NCBI RefSeq assembly: GCF_020829665.1
Contig: NZ_JAIVFT010000002.1
Coordinates: 1 to 64,000 of the forward strand
Length of the DNA: 64,000 nucleotides
Origin: Nostoc sp. CHAB 5824
GTDB taxonomy: Bacteria; Cyanobacteriota; Cyanobacteriia; Cyanobacteriales; Nostocaceae
Reading direction: 5' to 3'
Positions within the stretch are counted from its first letter, which is position 1; every line of letters begins with the position of its first letter. The translations under genes were made by a program, and so were the position numbers. The notes beneath the pieces were generated by a model. The model had not been told where the DNA came from and ran no database searches. It saw nothing but the letters and a program-made list of their open reading frames with translations. Positions 55,237 through 63,833 of this stretch are shown here, one piece after another.

Positions 55237-56667
55237 ATGTCTTACGCTCAAACGAAGACTCAGAGCAAATCTGGGTATCAAGCCGGGGTTAAAGATTACA
55301 GACTAACTTATTACACACCCGATTACACACCAAAAGATACCGATCTTCTAGCTGCGTTCCGCATGACACCTCAGCCTGGTGTTCCTCCCGAAGAAGCAGG
55401 TGCGGCTGTAGCGGCTGAGTCTTCCACAGGTACTTGGACAACTGTGTGGACAGACTTGCTCACCGACCTCGATCGCTACAAAGGTCGTTGCTACGATATC
55501 GAACCAGTTCCCGGTGAAGACAACCAGTACATCTGCTACGTTGCCTATCCTTTGGACTTGTTTGAAGAAGGTTCTGTAACCAACGTGTTGACCTCAATTG
55601 TAGGTAACGTGTTTGGTTTCAAAGCTCTGCGGGCACTACGTCTAGAAGACATCCGCTTTCCAGTAGCTTACATCAAGACCTTCCAAGGGCCTCCTCACGG
55701 TATCCAAGTTGAGCGCGACAAGTTAAACAAATACGGTCGTCCTTTGCTGGGTTGTACCATTAAGCCCAAATTGGGTCTTTCCGCTAAGAACTACGGACGC
55801 GCTGTATACGAGTGTTTGCGTGGTGGTTTGGACTTCACCAAAGACGACGAAAACATCAACTCCGCACCATTCCAAAGATGGCGCGATCGCTTCTTGTTCG
55901 TCGCTGAAGCTATCAACAAATCCCAAGCAGAAACTGGTGAAATTAAAGGTCACTACCTAAACGTTACCGCTCCTACCTGTGAAGAAATGCTGAAGCGGGC
56001 TGAGTACGCTAAAGAACTCAAAATGCCCATCATCATGCATGACTACCTCACCGCAGGTTTCACCGCCAACACCACATTGGCTCGTTGGTGCCGTGATAAC
56101 GGTATCTTGCTGCACATTCACCGTGCTATGCACGCTGTAATCGACCGTCAAAAGAACCACGGTATCCACTTCCGTGTATTGGCTAAAGCTCTACGTTTGT
56201 CTGGTGGTGACCACATCCATACCGGTACCGTAGTTGGTAAATTGGAAGGTGAGCGCGGCATCACAATGGGCTTCGTTGACCTGTTGCGTGAAAACTACAT
56301 TGAGCAAGACAAGTCTCGTGGTATTTACTTTACCCAAGACTGGGCTTCTCTACCTGGTGTAATGGCAGTTGCTTCTGGTGGTATCCACGTATGGCACATG
56401 CCCGCGCTGGTAGAAATCTTTGGTGATGACTCCGTACTCCAATTCGGTGGTGGTACTCTGGGTCACCCTTGGGGTAACGCTCCTGGTGCAACCGCTAACC
56501 GCGTCGCCTTGGAAGCCGTTGTTCAAGCTCGTAACGAAGGCCGCAACTTGGCTCGTGAAGGTAACGATATCATCCGCGAAGCTGCCAAGTGGTCTCCTGA
56601 ACTAGCTGTTGCTTGCGAACTGTGGAAAGAAATCAAGTTCGAGTTTGAAGCAATGGATACCGTCTGA
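55237..56667 (+). CDS. rbcL: Ribulose bisphosphate carboxylase large subunit
   Basis: 476 aa, Form IB Rubisco large chain, in carboxysomes. The carbamylated Lys is Lys202 in [14 protein letters not shown]; also the TxxDLL loop (VWTDLLTDL), [37 protein letters not shown] and [19 protein letters not shown]. Start [20 protein letters not shown] is typical of heterocystous strains. First gene of rbcL-rbcX-rbcS, with a repeat-filled gap before rbcX. Codon use is biased (many CGT, GGT and GTC/TTC codons) as for highly expressed genes. Confidence 0.99.
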   Translation: MSYAQTKTQSKSGYQAGVKDYRLTYYTPDYTPKDTDLLAAFRMTPQPGVPPEEAGAAVAAESSTGTWTTVWTDLLTDLDRYKGRCYDIEPVPGEDNQYICYVAYPLDLFEEGSVTNVLTSIVGNVFGFKALRALRLEDIRFPVAYIKTFQGPPHGIQVERDKLNKYGRPLLGCTIKPKLGLSAKNYGRAVYECLRGGLDFTKDDENINSAPFQRWRDRFLFVAEAINKSQAETGEIKGHYLNVTAPTCEEMLKRAEYAKELKMPIIMHDYLTAGFTANTTLARWCRDNGILLHIHRAMHAVIDRQKNHGIHFRVLAKALRLSGGDHIHTGTVVGKLEGERGITMGFVDLLRENYIEQDKSRGIYFTQDWASLPGVMAVASGGIHVWHMPALVEIFGDDSVLQFGGGTLGHPWGNAPGATANRVALEAVVQARNEGRNLAREGNDIIREAAKWSPELAVACELWKEIKFEFEAMDTV

Positions 56668-56948
56668 TCTGAGTTAACGGTTAAGAGTTAAGAGTTAGAA
56701 GTAAAGACGCGACGCCAGTCGCTACAACGGGGAGCCACTCCGTTGGGCGGGCAATGCCCGACTTGAAGGAAGTGGCGTGGGAACCCCCCTTCGGGTTCGG
56801 GGGTTCGCAATCGACGGGAACCGCCAAGACTGCGACCCCCTCACCGCAACGTACTGGCTCATTAATCGCGTCTGTACAGGAGTTAGGATTTGCATTAATT
56901 CATAACTCATAACTCATAACTCATAACTCTTCAGGGCTGGGGTCAAGC
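56668..56948. repeat. Repeat-filled gap between rbcL and rbcX
   Basis: Heptamer-like AGAGTTA copies (56670-56700), a GC-rich block (56710-56870) with hairpin GAACCCCC (56781-56788) / GGGGGTTC (56799-56806) and GGGAGCCACTCCG, then TAACTCA heptamers (56900-56930). No gene. It lies within the presumed rbc transcript and could attenuate expression of the distal genes. Confidence 0.75.
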
Positions 56949-57356
56949 ATGAATCTTAAGCAAATTGCGAAGGACACAGCCAAGACTCTCCAAAGCTACC
57001 TGACTTATCAGGCTCTAAGGACAGTACTGGCACAGCTAGGCGAAACGAATCCTCCATTAGAACTTTGGTTGCATAACTTTTCGTCTGGCAAAATTCAGAA
57101 TGGTGAGTCATACATTGAGCAACTGTTGCGAGAAAAACCAGATTTGGCTTTGCGAATCATGACTGTCAGAGAACACATTGCGGAAGAAATCATTGAATTT
57201 TTACCGGAAATGGTTCGCACTGGCATTCAGCAAGCCAACATGGAACAGCGTCGCCAGCATTTAGAACGCATCACACGAATAGACACATCTAGCCCCAGTC
57301 TGCAACCAGAACAGCAAGCAACTTCAGATCCGAATTTGGATAACTTATCCAATTAG
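56949..57356 (+). CDS. rbcX: Rubisco assembly chaperone RbcX
   Basis: 135 aa. All-helical RbcX family: MNLKQIAKDTAKTLQSYLTY, VRTVLAQLGETNPPLELWLHNF-like region, SYIEQLLREKPDLALRIMTV and EHIAEEIIEFLPEMVRTGIQ. The dimer clamps the C-terminal EIKFEF-type tail of RbcL, which is present here as [13 protein letters not shown]. The C-terminal 25 residues are variable. Between rbcL and rbcS as in Anabaena. Confidence 0.97.
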   Translation: MNLKQIAKDTAKTLQSYLTYQALRTVLAQLGETNPPLELWLHNFSSGKIQNGESYIEQLLREKPDLALRIMTVREHIAEEIIEFLPEMVRTGIQQANMEQRRQHLERITRIDTSSPSLQPEQQATSDPNLDNLSN

Positions 57357-57401
57357 TTCGGTCAACGTAGTAGTAAAAATCGCAACCCATTATCATAAGC
57401 T

Positions 57402-57740
57402 ATGCAAACTTTACCAAAAGAGCGTCGTTACGAAACCCTTTCTTATCTGCCACCCCTGACTGATGCTCAAATTGCCAAGCAGATCCAGTACATTTTGAAT
57501 CAAGGTTACATTCCAGCGATCGAGTTTAACGAAACTTCTGAGCCAACAGAATTATATTGGACAATGTGGAAGCTACCTTTGTTTGGTGCTAAATCTACTC
57601 AAGAAGTACTGAGCGAAGTTCAAGGATGCCGTTCTCAATTCAACAGCAGCTATATCCGTGTTGTGGGTTTTGACAACATCAAGCAGTGTCAAGTTCTCAG
57701 CTTTCTTGTTCACAAACCTAACAAAACCAACAGATACTAA
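57402..57740 (+). CDS. rbcS: Ribulose bisphosphate carboxylase small subunit
   Basis: 112 aa. [20 protein letters not shown], then [39 protein letters not shown] and [20 protein letters not shown]. Complete Form IB small chain. Third gene of the operon, 45 bp after rbcX. Confidence 0.99.
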   Translation: MQTLPKERRYETLSYLPPLTDAQIAKQIQYILNQGYIPAIEFNETSEPTELYWTMWKLPLFGAKSTQEVLSEVQGCRSQFNSSYIRVVGFDNIKQCQVLSFLVHKPNKTNRY

Positions 57741-57774
57741 AGCTAGCAAGCTTTAAGTAATTAGTTTATCCCCA

Positions 57775-57804
57775 TAGGAGAGGTAGATAATTCTACCTCT
57801 CCTA
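57775..57804 (+). terminator. rbc operon terminator
   Basis: TAGGAGAGGTAGA (57775-57787) and its exact complement (57792-57804) around TAAT, 35 bp after rbcS; followed by TTTACTAGATTTGTTT. A strong stem, but the T-run is broken. Confidence 0.75.
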
Positions 57805-57824
57805 TTTACTAGATTTGTTTTGAA

Positions 57825-57900
57825 ACGCAGAGGGACGCAAAGGAAAACGCAGAGTAACGCAGAGAATAACTCAGCGCCCTTTTGCGTAAACCTTTGCTTT
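57825..57900. repeat. CGCAGAG-type interspersed repeats
   Basis: AACGCAGAGGGACGCAAAGG and related words, ending in a T-run; the same family as the block at 9830-9960. Confidence 0.65.
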
Positions 57901-57918
57901 TTTTTTTAAATATAATAA

Positions 57919-58563
57919 ATGGAATTACAGCATCTATCGGAAGTAAGAATTTGCTTTGTTGGTGACTCCTTTGTTAATGGTACTGGTGATCAAGAATGTC
58001 TTGGTTGGACAGGGAGAGTATGTGCGAATGCTAATAAAAAAGGTTATGACATTACTTACTATAATTTAGGAATTAGGCGAGATACTAGTACCGATATAGC
58101 AAAGCGTTGGTTACAGGAAGTATCACTTCGCTTACCTAAAGAATATGATGGCAGAGTTGTATTTTCTTTTGGCTTAAATGATACAACTGTAGAAAATGGT
58201 AAAACTCGTGTAGATTTGGCAGATTCGCTCAAAAATGCCCGTGAAATTTTAAGTAAAGCCAAATTGTTATATCCTGTTTTGATGGTTGGCCCAGCACCAT
58301 ACGCAGAAAAAGAAGATCCTCAAAGAAAGCAGAGAACTATAAATTTATCCAAACAATATGGTTTGATTTGTAATGAATTAAATGTACCTTATTTAGATGT
58401 TTTTCCGATATTAGAAAAATTCAATATCTGGATTAATGAAGCAAAAGCTAATGATGGTGTTCATCCTAGAGCAGGCGGTTACGCAGAATTTGCTCAAATC
58501 GTGGAAAATTGGGACGCTTGGTTAAATTGGTTTAATTTAATTGATAATTCACAGTTAGGATAG
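57919..58563 (+). CDS. SGNH/GDSL-type hydrolase
   Basis: 214 aa. Block I FVGDSFVNGTGD (nucleophile Ser), block III FSFGLNDTTVENG, block V NDGVHPRAGGY with catalytic Asp-His. A typical lysophospholipase-like or acyl esterase fold. No signal peptide, so cytosolic. Substrate unknown. It sits between rbcS and rca, with the toxin-antitoxin relic next to it; no functional link is obvious. Confidence 0.92.
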   Translation: MELQHLSEVRICFVGDSFVNGTGDQECLGWTGRVCANANKKGYDITYYNLGIRRDTSTDIAKRWLQEVSLRLPKEYDGRVVFSFGLNDTTVENGKTRVDLADSLKNAREILSKAKLLYPVLMVGPAPYAEKEDPQRKQRTINLSKQYGLICNELNVPYLDVFPILEKFNIWINEAKANDGVHPRAGGYAEFAQIVENWDAWLNWFNLIDNSQLG

Positions 58564-58600
58564 TGGTAGCACCTAATTTTTATATCCAAAGGTGGTAATT

Positions 58601-58828
58601 ATGCAGCAAATTACTCTAGCTGAAGCATCTCAAAACTTACCTGACTTAATTGAAGCAGCACTCAGTGGTGAGGAAATTATCATTATCAAAGATAATCAAC
58701 CTGTTGTGAAGTTAACTCCTGTGTCGCCACTTAAACACCGCCGTCAACCTGGAAGCGCTAAGGGTTTAATTACAATATCTGATGACTTTGATGAACCATT
58801 GGAAGATTTTAAGGAATATATGGAATGA
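58601..58828 (+). CDS. Phd/YefM-like antitoxin
   Basis: 75 aa from the ATG at 58601 (MQQITLAEASQNLPDLIEAA); AAGGTGG lies 6 nt upstream. The N-terminal region and GEEIIIIKDNQPVVKLTPVS match the Phd/YefM antitoxin family that represses its own operon and neutralises a PIN toxin. The C-terminus (DDFDEPLEDFKEYME) is the usual toxin-binding tail. Its stop overlaps the toxin ATG (ATGA). Confidence 0.92.
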   Translation: MQQITLAEASQNLPDLIEAALSGEEIIIIKDNQPVVKLTPVSPLKHRRQPGSAKGLITISDDFDEPLEDFKEYME

Positions 58829-59211
58829 TATTACTGTTGGATACACATACTTTTATTTGGTATGTGACTGACAATTGAAGACTTAGTAATCAAGTACTAG
58901 AGTTCATCAATGATGAGAATAATGAGATTTTGCTAAGTATCGCTAGTCTATGGGAAATAGCTATTAAGCAGAATTTAGGAAAGCTTAATTTCAATCAGCC
59001 ATTTGAGATATTCATCACACAGCAACTTAATCTGAACGATTTTAGTTTACTCGATATCAAAATTAGCTATGTTACTGTTGTTGCCACACTACCCTTGCAT
59101 CACCGTGACCCATTTGATCGAATTTTAATTGCACAATCGGTAGTGGAAAATATACCTTTACTGAGTGCTGATAAAATTTTTGATGCATATCCAATAAGAC
59201 GTTTATGGTAG
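58825..59211 (+). pseudogene. PIN-domain toxin (VapC type) with in-frame TGA at codon 18
   Basis: Starts by the ATGA overlap with the antitoxin: MILLLDTHTFIWYVTDN, then TGA (58876-58878), then in the same frame RLSNQVLEFINDENNEILLS, SIASLWEIAIKQNLGKL, HHRDPFDRILIAQSVV and LLSADKIFDAYPIRRLW. The catalytic Asp (LDTHTF), Glu (LWEIAIKQ) and Asp (DPFDR) are all present. A single substitution (for example from CGA or from the Pro/Gln codons normally in DNPRLS) would create the stop. So the toxin is probably disabled, unless an internal start or readthrough restores a part. Confidence 0.85.
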
Positions 59212-59302
59212 GTAGCGCTCCTTTTCTACCAAAAGATAAATAAACAGTCATCACCAAAAAAACTTAACATTACTTTAAGCAGTGCTAGGCAAAGATAATT
59301 TT

Positions 59303-60577
59303 ATGGGTTACTACATCGCTCCTCGCTTTCTGGACAAACTGGCTGTCCACATCACCAAAAACTTTCTAAAGCTTCCTGGCGTGCGAGTCCCCGTGATTTT
59401 GGGAATTCACGGACGCAAAGGAGAAGGCAAAACATTTCAATGTCAATTAGTCTTCGAGAAAATGGGTATCGAGGTGACTAACATTTCTGGCGGTGAATTG
59501 GAAAGTCCAGATGCAGGAGATCCAGCGCGGTTGATTCGGCTGCGCTATCGGGAAACAGCAGAACTGATCAAAGTACGCGGCAAAATGTGTGTACTGATGA
59601 TTAACGATTTAGATGCGGGGGCTGGACGCTTTGATGAAGGCACTCAATATACTGTAAATACGCAGTTGGTGAATGCCACACTGATGAATATTGCTGATAA
59701 TCCTACAGATGTGCAGTTGCCTGGAAGCTATGATTCCACGCCTTTACATCGTGTGCCGATTATTGTTACAGGTAATGATTTTTCCACTCTCTATGCACCG
59801 TTAATTCGGGATGGGCGGATGGAGAAATTTTACTGGGAACCAAACCGAGACGATAAGGTGGGAATTGTCAAGGGTATTTTTGAACCGGATGGACTGTCAC
59901 AGAAGGAAGTTGAACAGCTAGTTGATACATTTGTCAACCAGTCAATTGACTTTTTTAGCGCTTTGCGATCGCGCATTTATGACGAACAAATCCGCAACTA
60001 CATCCATAAAGTAGGTTTTGAGCAGATATCCTTGAATGTGGTTAACAGCGTTAAAGGGCCACCAGAATTTAAAAAGCCAGATTTCAGGCTGTCTCACTTA
60101 ATCGAGTCTGGTAATTTCCTCGTTGGTGAACAAAAACGAGTGGAAAATTCCCATTTGGTTGATGATTACAACCGACTCAATCGAGGTAGAAATTCTCAAT
60201 CTGCACCACCTGCTGCTGTAACACCAATTAGTCAGCCGTTAAGCAACGGTGCAACTCAACAAGCAAAAACTAATGGATTCCAGAAACAGGAAGAATCGAG
60301 TACCCATTTGAGCTTGGATACACAAGCTCAAATTAGGCAATTATTGTCTCAAGGCTACCAAATTAGTATTGAACATGTAGATGAGCGCCGCTTCCGCACA
60401 GGTTCTTGGCAAAGTTGTGTTCATAGCCATATTGATGCTGAGTCTGATGCAATTTCAAACTTGGAATCAACTCTGACAGAATATAGTGGTGAGTATGTCC
60501 GCTTAGTAGGTATCGATCCAAAAGCCAAGCGGCGGGTGGTAGAGACGATTATTCAGCGTCCGAATGGGAAAAATTAG
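59303..60577 (+). CDS. rca: Rubisco activase with C-terminal SSU-like domain
   Basis: 424 aa from the ATG at 59303 (MGYYIAPRFLDKLAVHITKN); a GTG 21 bp earlier is less likely. AAA+ core: Walker A HGRKGEGKT (37-44), Walker B CVLMINDLDAGA, and VTGNDFSTLYAPLIRDGRME (sensor region). Linker rich in Ser/Gln/Ala, then an SSU-like domain (about 335-420; LSLDTQAQIRQLLSQGYQIS, RFRTGSWQSCVHS) that binds Rubisco and targets it to the carboxysome. It releases inhibitory sugar phosphates from Rubisco using ATP. It lies 1.6 kb from rbcS on the same strand with unrelated genes between. Confidence 0.97.
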   Translation: MGYYIAPRFLDKLAVHITKNFLKLPGVRVPVILGIHGRKGEGKTFQCQLVFEKMGIEVTNISGGELESPDAGDPARLIRLRYRETAELIKVRGKMCVLMINDLDAGAGRFDEGTQYTVNTQLVNATLMNIADNPTDVQLPGSYDSTPLHRVPIIVTGNDFSTLYAPLIRDGRMEKFYWEPNRDDKVGIVKGIFEPDGLSQKEVEQLVDTFVNQSIDFFSALRSRIYDEQIRNYIHKVGFEQISLNVVNSVKGPPEFKKPDFRLSHLIESGNFLVGEQKRVENSHLVDDYNRLNRGRNSQSAPPAAVTPISQPLSNGATQQAKTNGFQKQEESSTHLSLDTQAQIRQLLSQGYQISIEHVDERRFRTGSWQSCVHSHIDAESDAISNLESTLTEYSGEYVRLVGIDPKAKRRVVETIIQRPNGKN

Positions 60578-60919
60578 TCATTGGTCATTAGTCATTGGTC
60601 ATTGGTAAAAGAAAGTAAGTGAGCGGAAAACTAATGACTATGGACTATAGCTATTTTCAATCTGGTGAGATAAAGGTATGCAAATAGACCTAACCTCCTA
60701 ACCCCCTTCCCGACCTCTCCCTAACCCTCTCCTACGAGGAGAGGGAAGGGGGAAAAACTCAAAGCCTCTCTCCTAAAAGGAGAGAGGAATGGAAGTAAGG
60801 TCAAAATTGTACTTCACTGGGTCGAGAACCGTTATAATTCAAACCATGTTCTCTGAGGGGGCGCTATCTCAAGGACTAATGACTCTCGCGTTGCGGTTTG
60901 ATAGTGGAATCATTACCTC
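60578..60919. repeat. Repeat-filled gap downstream of rca
   Basis: GTCATTGGTCATTAGTCATT heptamers at about 60577-60606; then palindromes CCCTCTCCTACGAGGAGAGG (60725-60744) and CCTCTCTCC-TAAA-AGGAGAGAGG (60764-60786), the classical Nostoc GGAGAGAGG repeat. No gene. Confidence 0.7.
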
Positions 60920-61672
60920 TTAACTACAAGTAGGAGCTGAAGCCGAGTTAACCCTTGTTAAATCGCCAGTGAATACTGCTGTGTATTGATAAGGTGATGA
61001 ACCAGTGCAAGTCATGGAATTTGTATTAGCGCGACGGGGAGTCCACCATGACTTTGCTTGCACAGTTAAATTTGTGCCATTCCATGATAGGTTTTGGACA
61101 ACTAGAGAGTTAGTTTGTCCATTATCCGCCTTTTTGGCAGATAAAAATGTGGCATAGTAAATCTGACCATTGTCTGGATTGATCCGGGCTATAACTGCGA
61201 CTTTTGGCCCGCCTCCGCTACCATAGCTAGACAACCAACGCCCACTTGCAAAGAGGCGAAAATCATTACCAGTCTGACTACCAGTGGAAGAGTAAACGCC
61301 ATATAAAACACTGCCCCCATCCCAATACAATCCGTAACCTGTACCATCGTCATTTGTTGTTTCATAATCACTACGACACCATGATTTGATACCACTATTG
61401 AAACGGATTGTCACAGGATTTTTATTATTAGATGAAACTTGCTGATAACCAATGTAAATGGCTGTACTTCCATTAACTACTTTGGGGCCATTTTTAGCTT
61501 TGATTGTCGCTTCACTATCATTGCAACTGAATGTTACAGCATTACCGATAGATGAATTTACCGTCTGGGCAAAAGCTGGAGGAGCTTTTTGTGTGATTAC
61601 TAAATCAGCTACTAATACTACAGATAAAGAGAAACCTGCAAAATATTTCTGCAATTTGTGAGAGTAAATCAT
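60920..61672 (-). CDS. Secreted cyanobacterial protein of unknown function
   Basis: 250 aa from the ATG at 61670-61672 (MIYSHKLQKYFAGFSLSVVL); an upstream frame adds 12 residues. Signal peptide to about residue 35 (PPAFAQTV). The mature part is Ser/Thr/Asn/Gly-rich: FNSGIKSWCRSDYETTNDDG, YGLYWDGGSVLYGVYSSTGS, DFRLFASGRWLSSYGSGGGP, VAVIARINPDNGQIYYATFL. Four cysteines could make disulfides. It is probably a periplasmic or outer-surface protein with a beta-rich fold. No named domain recognised. Confidence 0.75.
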   Translation of the reverse strand: MIYSHKLQKYFAGFSLSVVLVADLVITQKAPPAFAQTVNSSIGNAVTFSCNDSEATIKAKNGPKVVNGSTAIYIGYQQVSSNNKNPVTIRFNSGIKSWCRSDYETTNDDGTGYGLYWDGGSVLYGVYSSTGSQTGNDFRLFASGRWLSSYGSGGGPKVAVIARINPDNGQIYYATFLSAKKADNGQTNSLVVQNLSWNGTNLTVQAKSWWTPRRANTNSMTCTGSSPYQYTAVFTGDLTRVNSASAPTCS

Positions 61673-61760
61673 GGTAGAAATCTGCCGAAAAATTGTTAGG
61701 GAAAACACCGTATCACTATAAAGGCTAATTAGAATTTAGACAAGCAAAATTGTTGAAATT

Positions 61761-61969
61761 CTCAGATTGCAGCATTCTCAACATCACTAAATATGAGACT
61801 ATACTGCAAAATTCATCATAGAATATACATGACGTTGCATGATATTAACTGCATAAAAGGCAACTTATTCAAACTCGTAGATTGCAGCATCTTCAACATC
61901 ATCAAGATGAGACTATACTACAAAATGCATAATAGAATATGCATGGCATTGCATGATATTAACTGTATA
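61761..61969. repeat. Two tandem ~95-bp direct repeats, 115-bp period
   Basis: Copy 1 (61761-61855) and copy 2 (61874-61969) share GATTGCAGCAT, ATGAGACTATACT, CATAATAGAATAT and GATATTAACTG with about 15-20% difference. No coding frame. Lies upstream of the secreted protein gene at 60920 (its promoter side). May hold regulatory sites in duplicate. Confidence 0.8.
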
Positions 61970-62161
61970 TAAAGCTCCTTTATTAAAGAGCATCAGTGAA
62001 TAGAATAAATTGCGTAGCGCAGCGTCTTGTAGAGAAGCCCACCAAAGGTATTGCAGTAGTCAGGAATAAATGGTTTTAATGAACAAGTAGCGTTTGCTCA
62101 TTCTCCATTTCCCTTGCTATAAGCTTACTTTGCCTCTGCTTTCTGCCTCGCGCCGTGCGTA

Positions 62162-62557
62162 CTAGACGGTTTTAGCACTCTCATTTGGTACTTTTACTGC
62201 ACCAGCTTTCAGGCGGCTTAACCTGCTTTTGCGGATACGTTCGCTATCACGAATACCACCCGCCATTTCATATTCGTTGCTGTTTTTGCCATACTTAAAA
62301 GCAACGCCCCTCACCATCTTATCTGTAAGATTGTTCAAGATTTTTTCCATCTCATCAATTTTAGTTTTAGAAGAGTCAATCATAGATAGAGAGATGTTAT
62401 AAGCATCAAGCATAGTGCGTAACTGCTCAATTGATTTGGTCAGATTTTGCAAATCGCAATTATTGCCAAAATCCATGTTTGAATCTATTGCTTTCAACCC
62501 AGCGGATCTCAATTCAGCCTTTTCTAGAATACGGGATGTACGTTTGGGACGGGACAT
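62162..62557 (-). CDS. Small basic helical protein, unknown
   Basis: 131 aa, MSRPKRTSRILEKAELRSAG start, then LQNLTKSIEQLRTMLDAYNI, SKTKIDEMEKILNNLTDKMV, VAFKYGKNSNEYEMAGGI and a basic C-terminus (SERIRKSRLSRLKAGAVKV). Helical and probably coiled-coil, without known motifs. Ends 5' of the minisatellite. The flanks are AT-rich. I cannot assign a family; a proper gene is likely because the frame is coherent and the start has CAACGAATATATC-like AT-rich leader sequence. Confidence 0.6.
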   Translation of the reverse strand: MSRPKRTSRILEKAELRSAGLKAIDSNMDFGNNCDLQNLTKSIEQLRTMLDAYNISLSMIDSSKTKIDEMEKILNNLTDKMVRGVAFKYGKNSNEYEMAGGIRDSERIRKSRLSRLKAGAVKVPNESAKTV

Positions 62558-62722
62558 AGATATATTCGTTGGAGAAGGTTCTAGAGATAGTTTGACTTAG
62601 TAAGGCTGTTTTTTGGTTCAGTAAAATTAGTGAATAATTTTATTTTTTAAATAACTAATATATAAATCTGAGTAATTTCTCTTAATTCAGATATAGCACC
62701 TGATTTTTTGGACGATTGCTTT

Positions 62723-62881
62723 AATGTTGATGATGAATGTCACGATATTGATGATGAATATCGTGATGTTGATGATGAACGTCACGATGTTGATGATGAA
62801 TGTCACGATATTGATGATGAATATCGTGATGTTGATGATGAATGTCACGATATTGATGATGAATATTGCAATATTCATCAT
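62723..62881. repeat. 21-bp minisatellite, seven units, closed by a 26-bp palindrome
   Basis: Seven 21-bp units of the form GATRTTGATGATGAAYRTCRY at 62723-62743 through 62849-62869. Neighbouring units form CACGATATT / AATATCGTG hairpins around GATGATG. The array ends with a perfect 26-bp palindrome at 62856-62881 (ATGATGAATATTG and complement). All reading frames through it are open, an effect of the repeat and not evidence of a gene. Confidence 0.9.
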
Positions 62882-63101
62882 AATGGCTTCTGATGGAAGC
62901 GCGTAGACGCATAGCGCAAAGCCGGAGGCGCTCCACTTCCGGGCTTGTAATTAGCAGTCCATGTGCGAGTTACACTTTCAGGATGGAAAAAAGCTAGCGT
63001 TAGAGAGAGTATTTTTACTTAAGTGAACTACGTTTGGGCGAAGACTTGATTTTGCCTAACTCTCTTTTTTACAGCAATTGTTAGATAATTAAACCATAAT
63101 A

Positions 63102-63309
63102 TAGGGGCGCACAGCTAGCCATTGGTGTCAATTTAACGTAAAAACCAGTCTAAAACCAGCTTTTTTCTCGTTCCCAGTTTGAGACTGGGAATGCCCATTA
63201 GGAGGCTCTGCCGCCAATTGAATTGCATTTCCAGCCAGAGGCTCTTAACGAGGTTTTAAAAGGGTTTTGGCTTAAGTTGACACGTATGACAGCTAGTTGT
63301 GCGCCTCTA
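63102..63309. mobile_element. MITE-like element, 208 bp, long TIR
   Basis: Left end TAGGGGCGCACAGCTAGC then GTGTCAATTTAA; right end (63271-63309) complementary with a few mismatches (CTTAAGTTGACAC ... CTAGTTGTGCGCCTCTA). TA borders both ends. Inside is TTCCCAGT / ACTGGGAA (63171-63191). No coding capacity. Confidence 0.75.
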
Positions 63310-63373
63310 CAGAAAATTGTGATTGAAATAGATGAAGAAGGCTATAAAGGGAATTAGAGCAAGCCTTAATTGT

Positions 63374-63760
63374 TTACATTTTTGCAGTAAAAAAATGCTG
63401 CTTCACCACGTCTAAGCGTGAACAATTCCAATAATCGATATGAGAAACAATCAAACCATCAGAGTTAGTACCTAATTCACTCCAACCAGGGATAGAAATC
63501 CGTGGCTTCCAGGGGAGAGGAGTATTCCAACTGAGTGTCCACTCAGTTTTTATTGTGTCTCCTAAACGTTGAATGTTATGTAAGTCCATTTTGGTATTTA
63601 AAAACACAGTCTCAATGAACTTAATCATTAGTTTGTAACGTTTAACACCACGAAATTTATTCAGTGGATCTTGAAAATAAACGTCTGGAGCGTAAATGCT
63701 GTAAGTTTGATTTACTGGGAATCTTTGATAGTCTTCTTTAAGGATTTCAATGATATCCAT
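63374..63760 (-). CDS. DUF2358-family protein (NTF2-like)
   Basis: 128 aa. MDIIEILKEDYQRFPVNQTY, then YAPDVYFQDPLNKFRGVKRY, WTLSWNTPLPWKPRISIPGW and SDGLIVSHIDYWNCSRLDV. These are the usual DUF2358 blocks, shared by cyanobacteria and plants, with an NTF2-like fold. Function unknown. ATG at 63758-63760. Confidence 0.85.
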   Translation of the reverse strand: MDIIEILKEDYQRFPVNQTYSIYAPDVYFQDPLNKFRGVKRYKLMIKFIETVFLNTKMDLHNIQRLGDTIKTEWTLSWNTPLPWKPRISIPGWSELGTNSDGLIVSHIDYWNCSRLDVVKQHFFTAKM

Positions 63761-63833
63761 GATAAATAGATATATCTGTAAATTGGTTATGTGGAAACGG
63801 AACGCGGATATAAATCCTTATTAAAAATTGAAA

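Larger units (their letters stand above)
62558..63373. other. Repeat-rich gene-free region
   Basis: 816 bp. Contains the minisatellite (62723-62869) with end palindrome, a GC-rich palindromic patch (62890-62940, gaagcgcgtagacgcatagc), and the MITE-like element at 63102-63309. No gene is supported. Confidence 0.65.

Noticed and set aside
62708..62893. Asp-rich, His-rich and Ile-rich frames through the minisatellite
   Set aside because: All frames on both strands are open because the unit length is a multiple of three; no proper start or conserved sequence.
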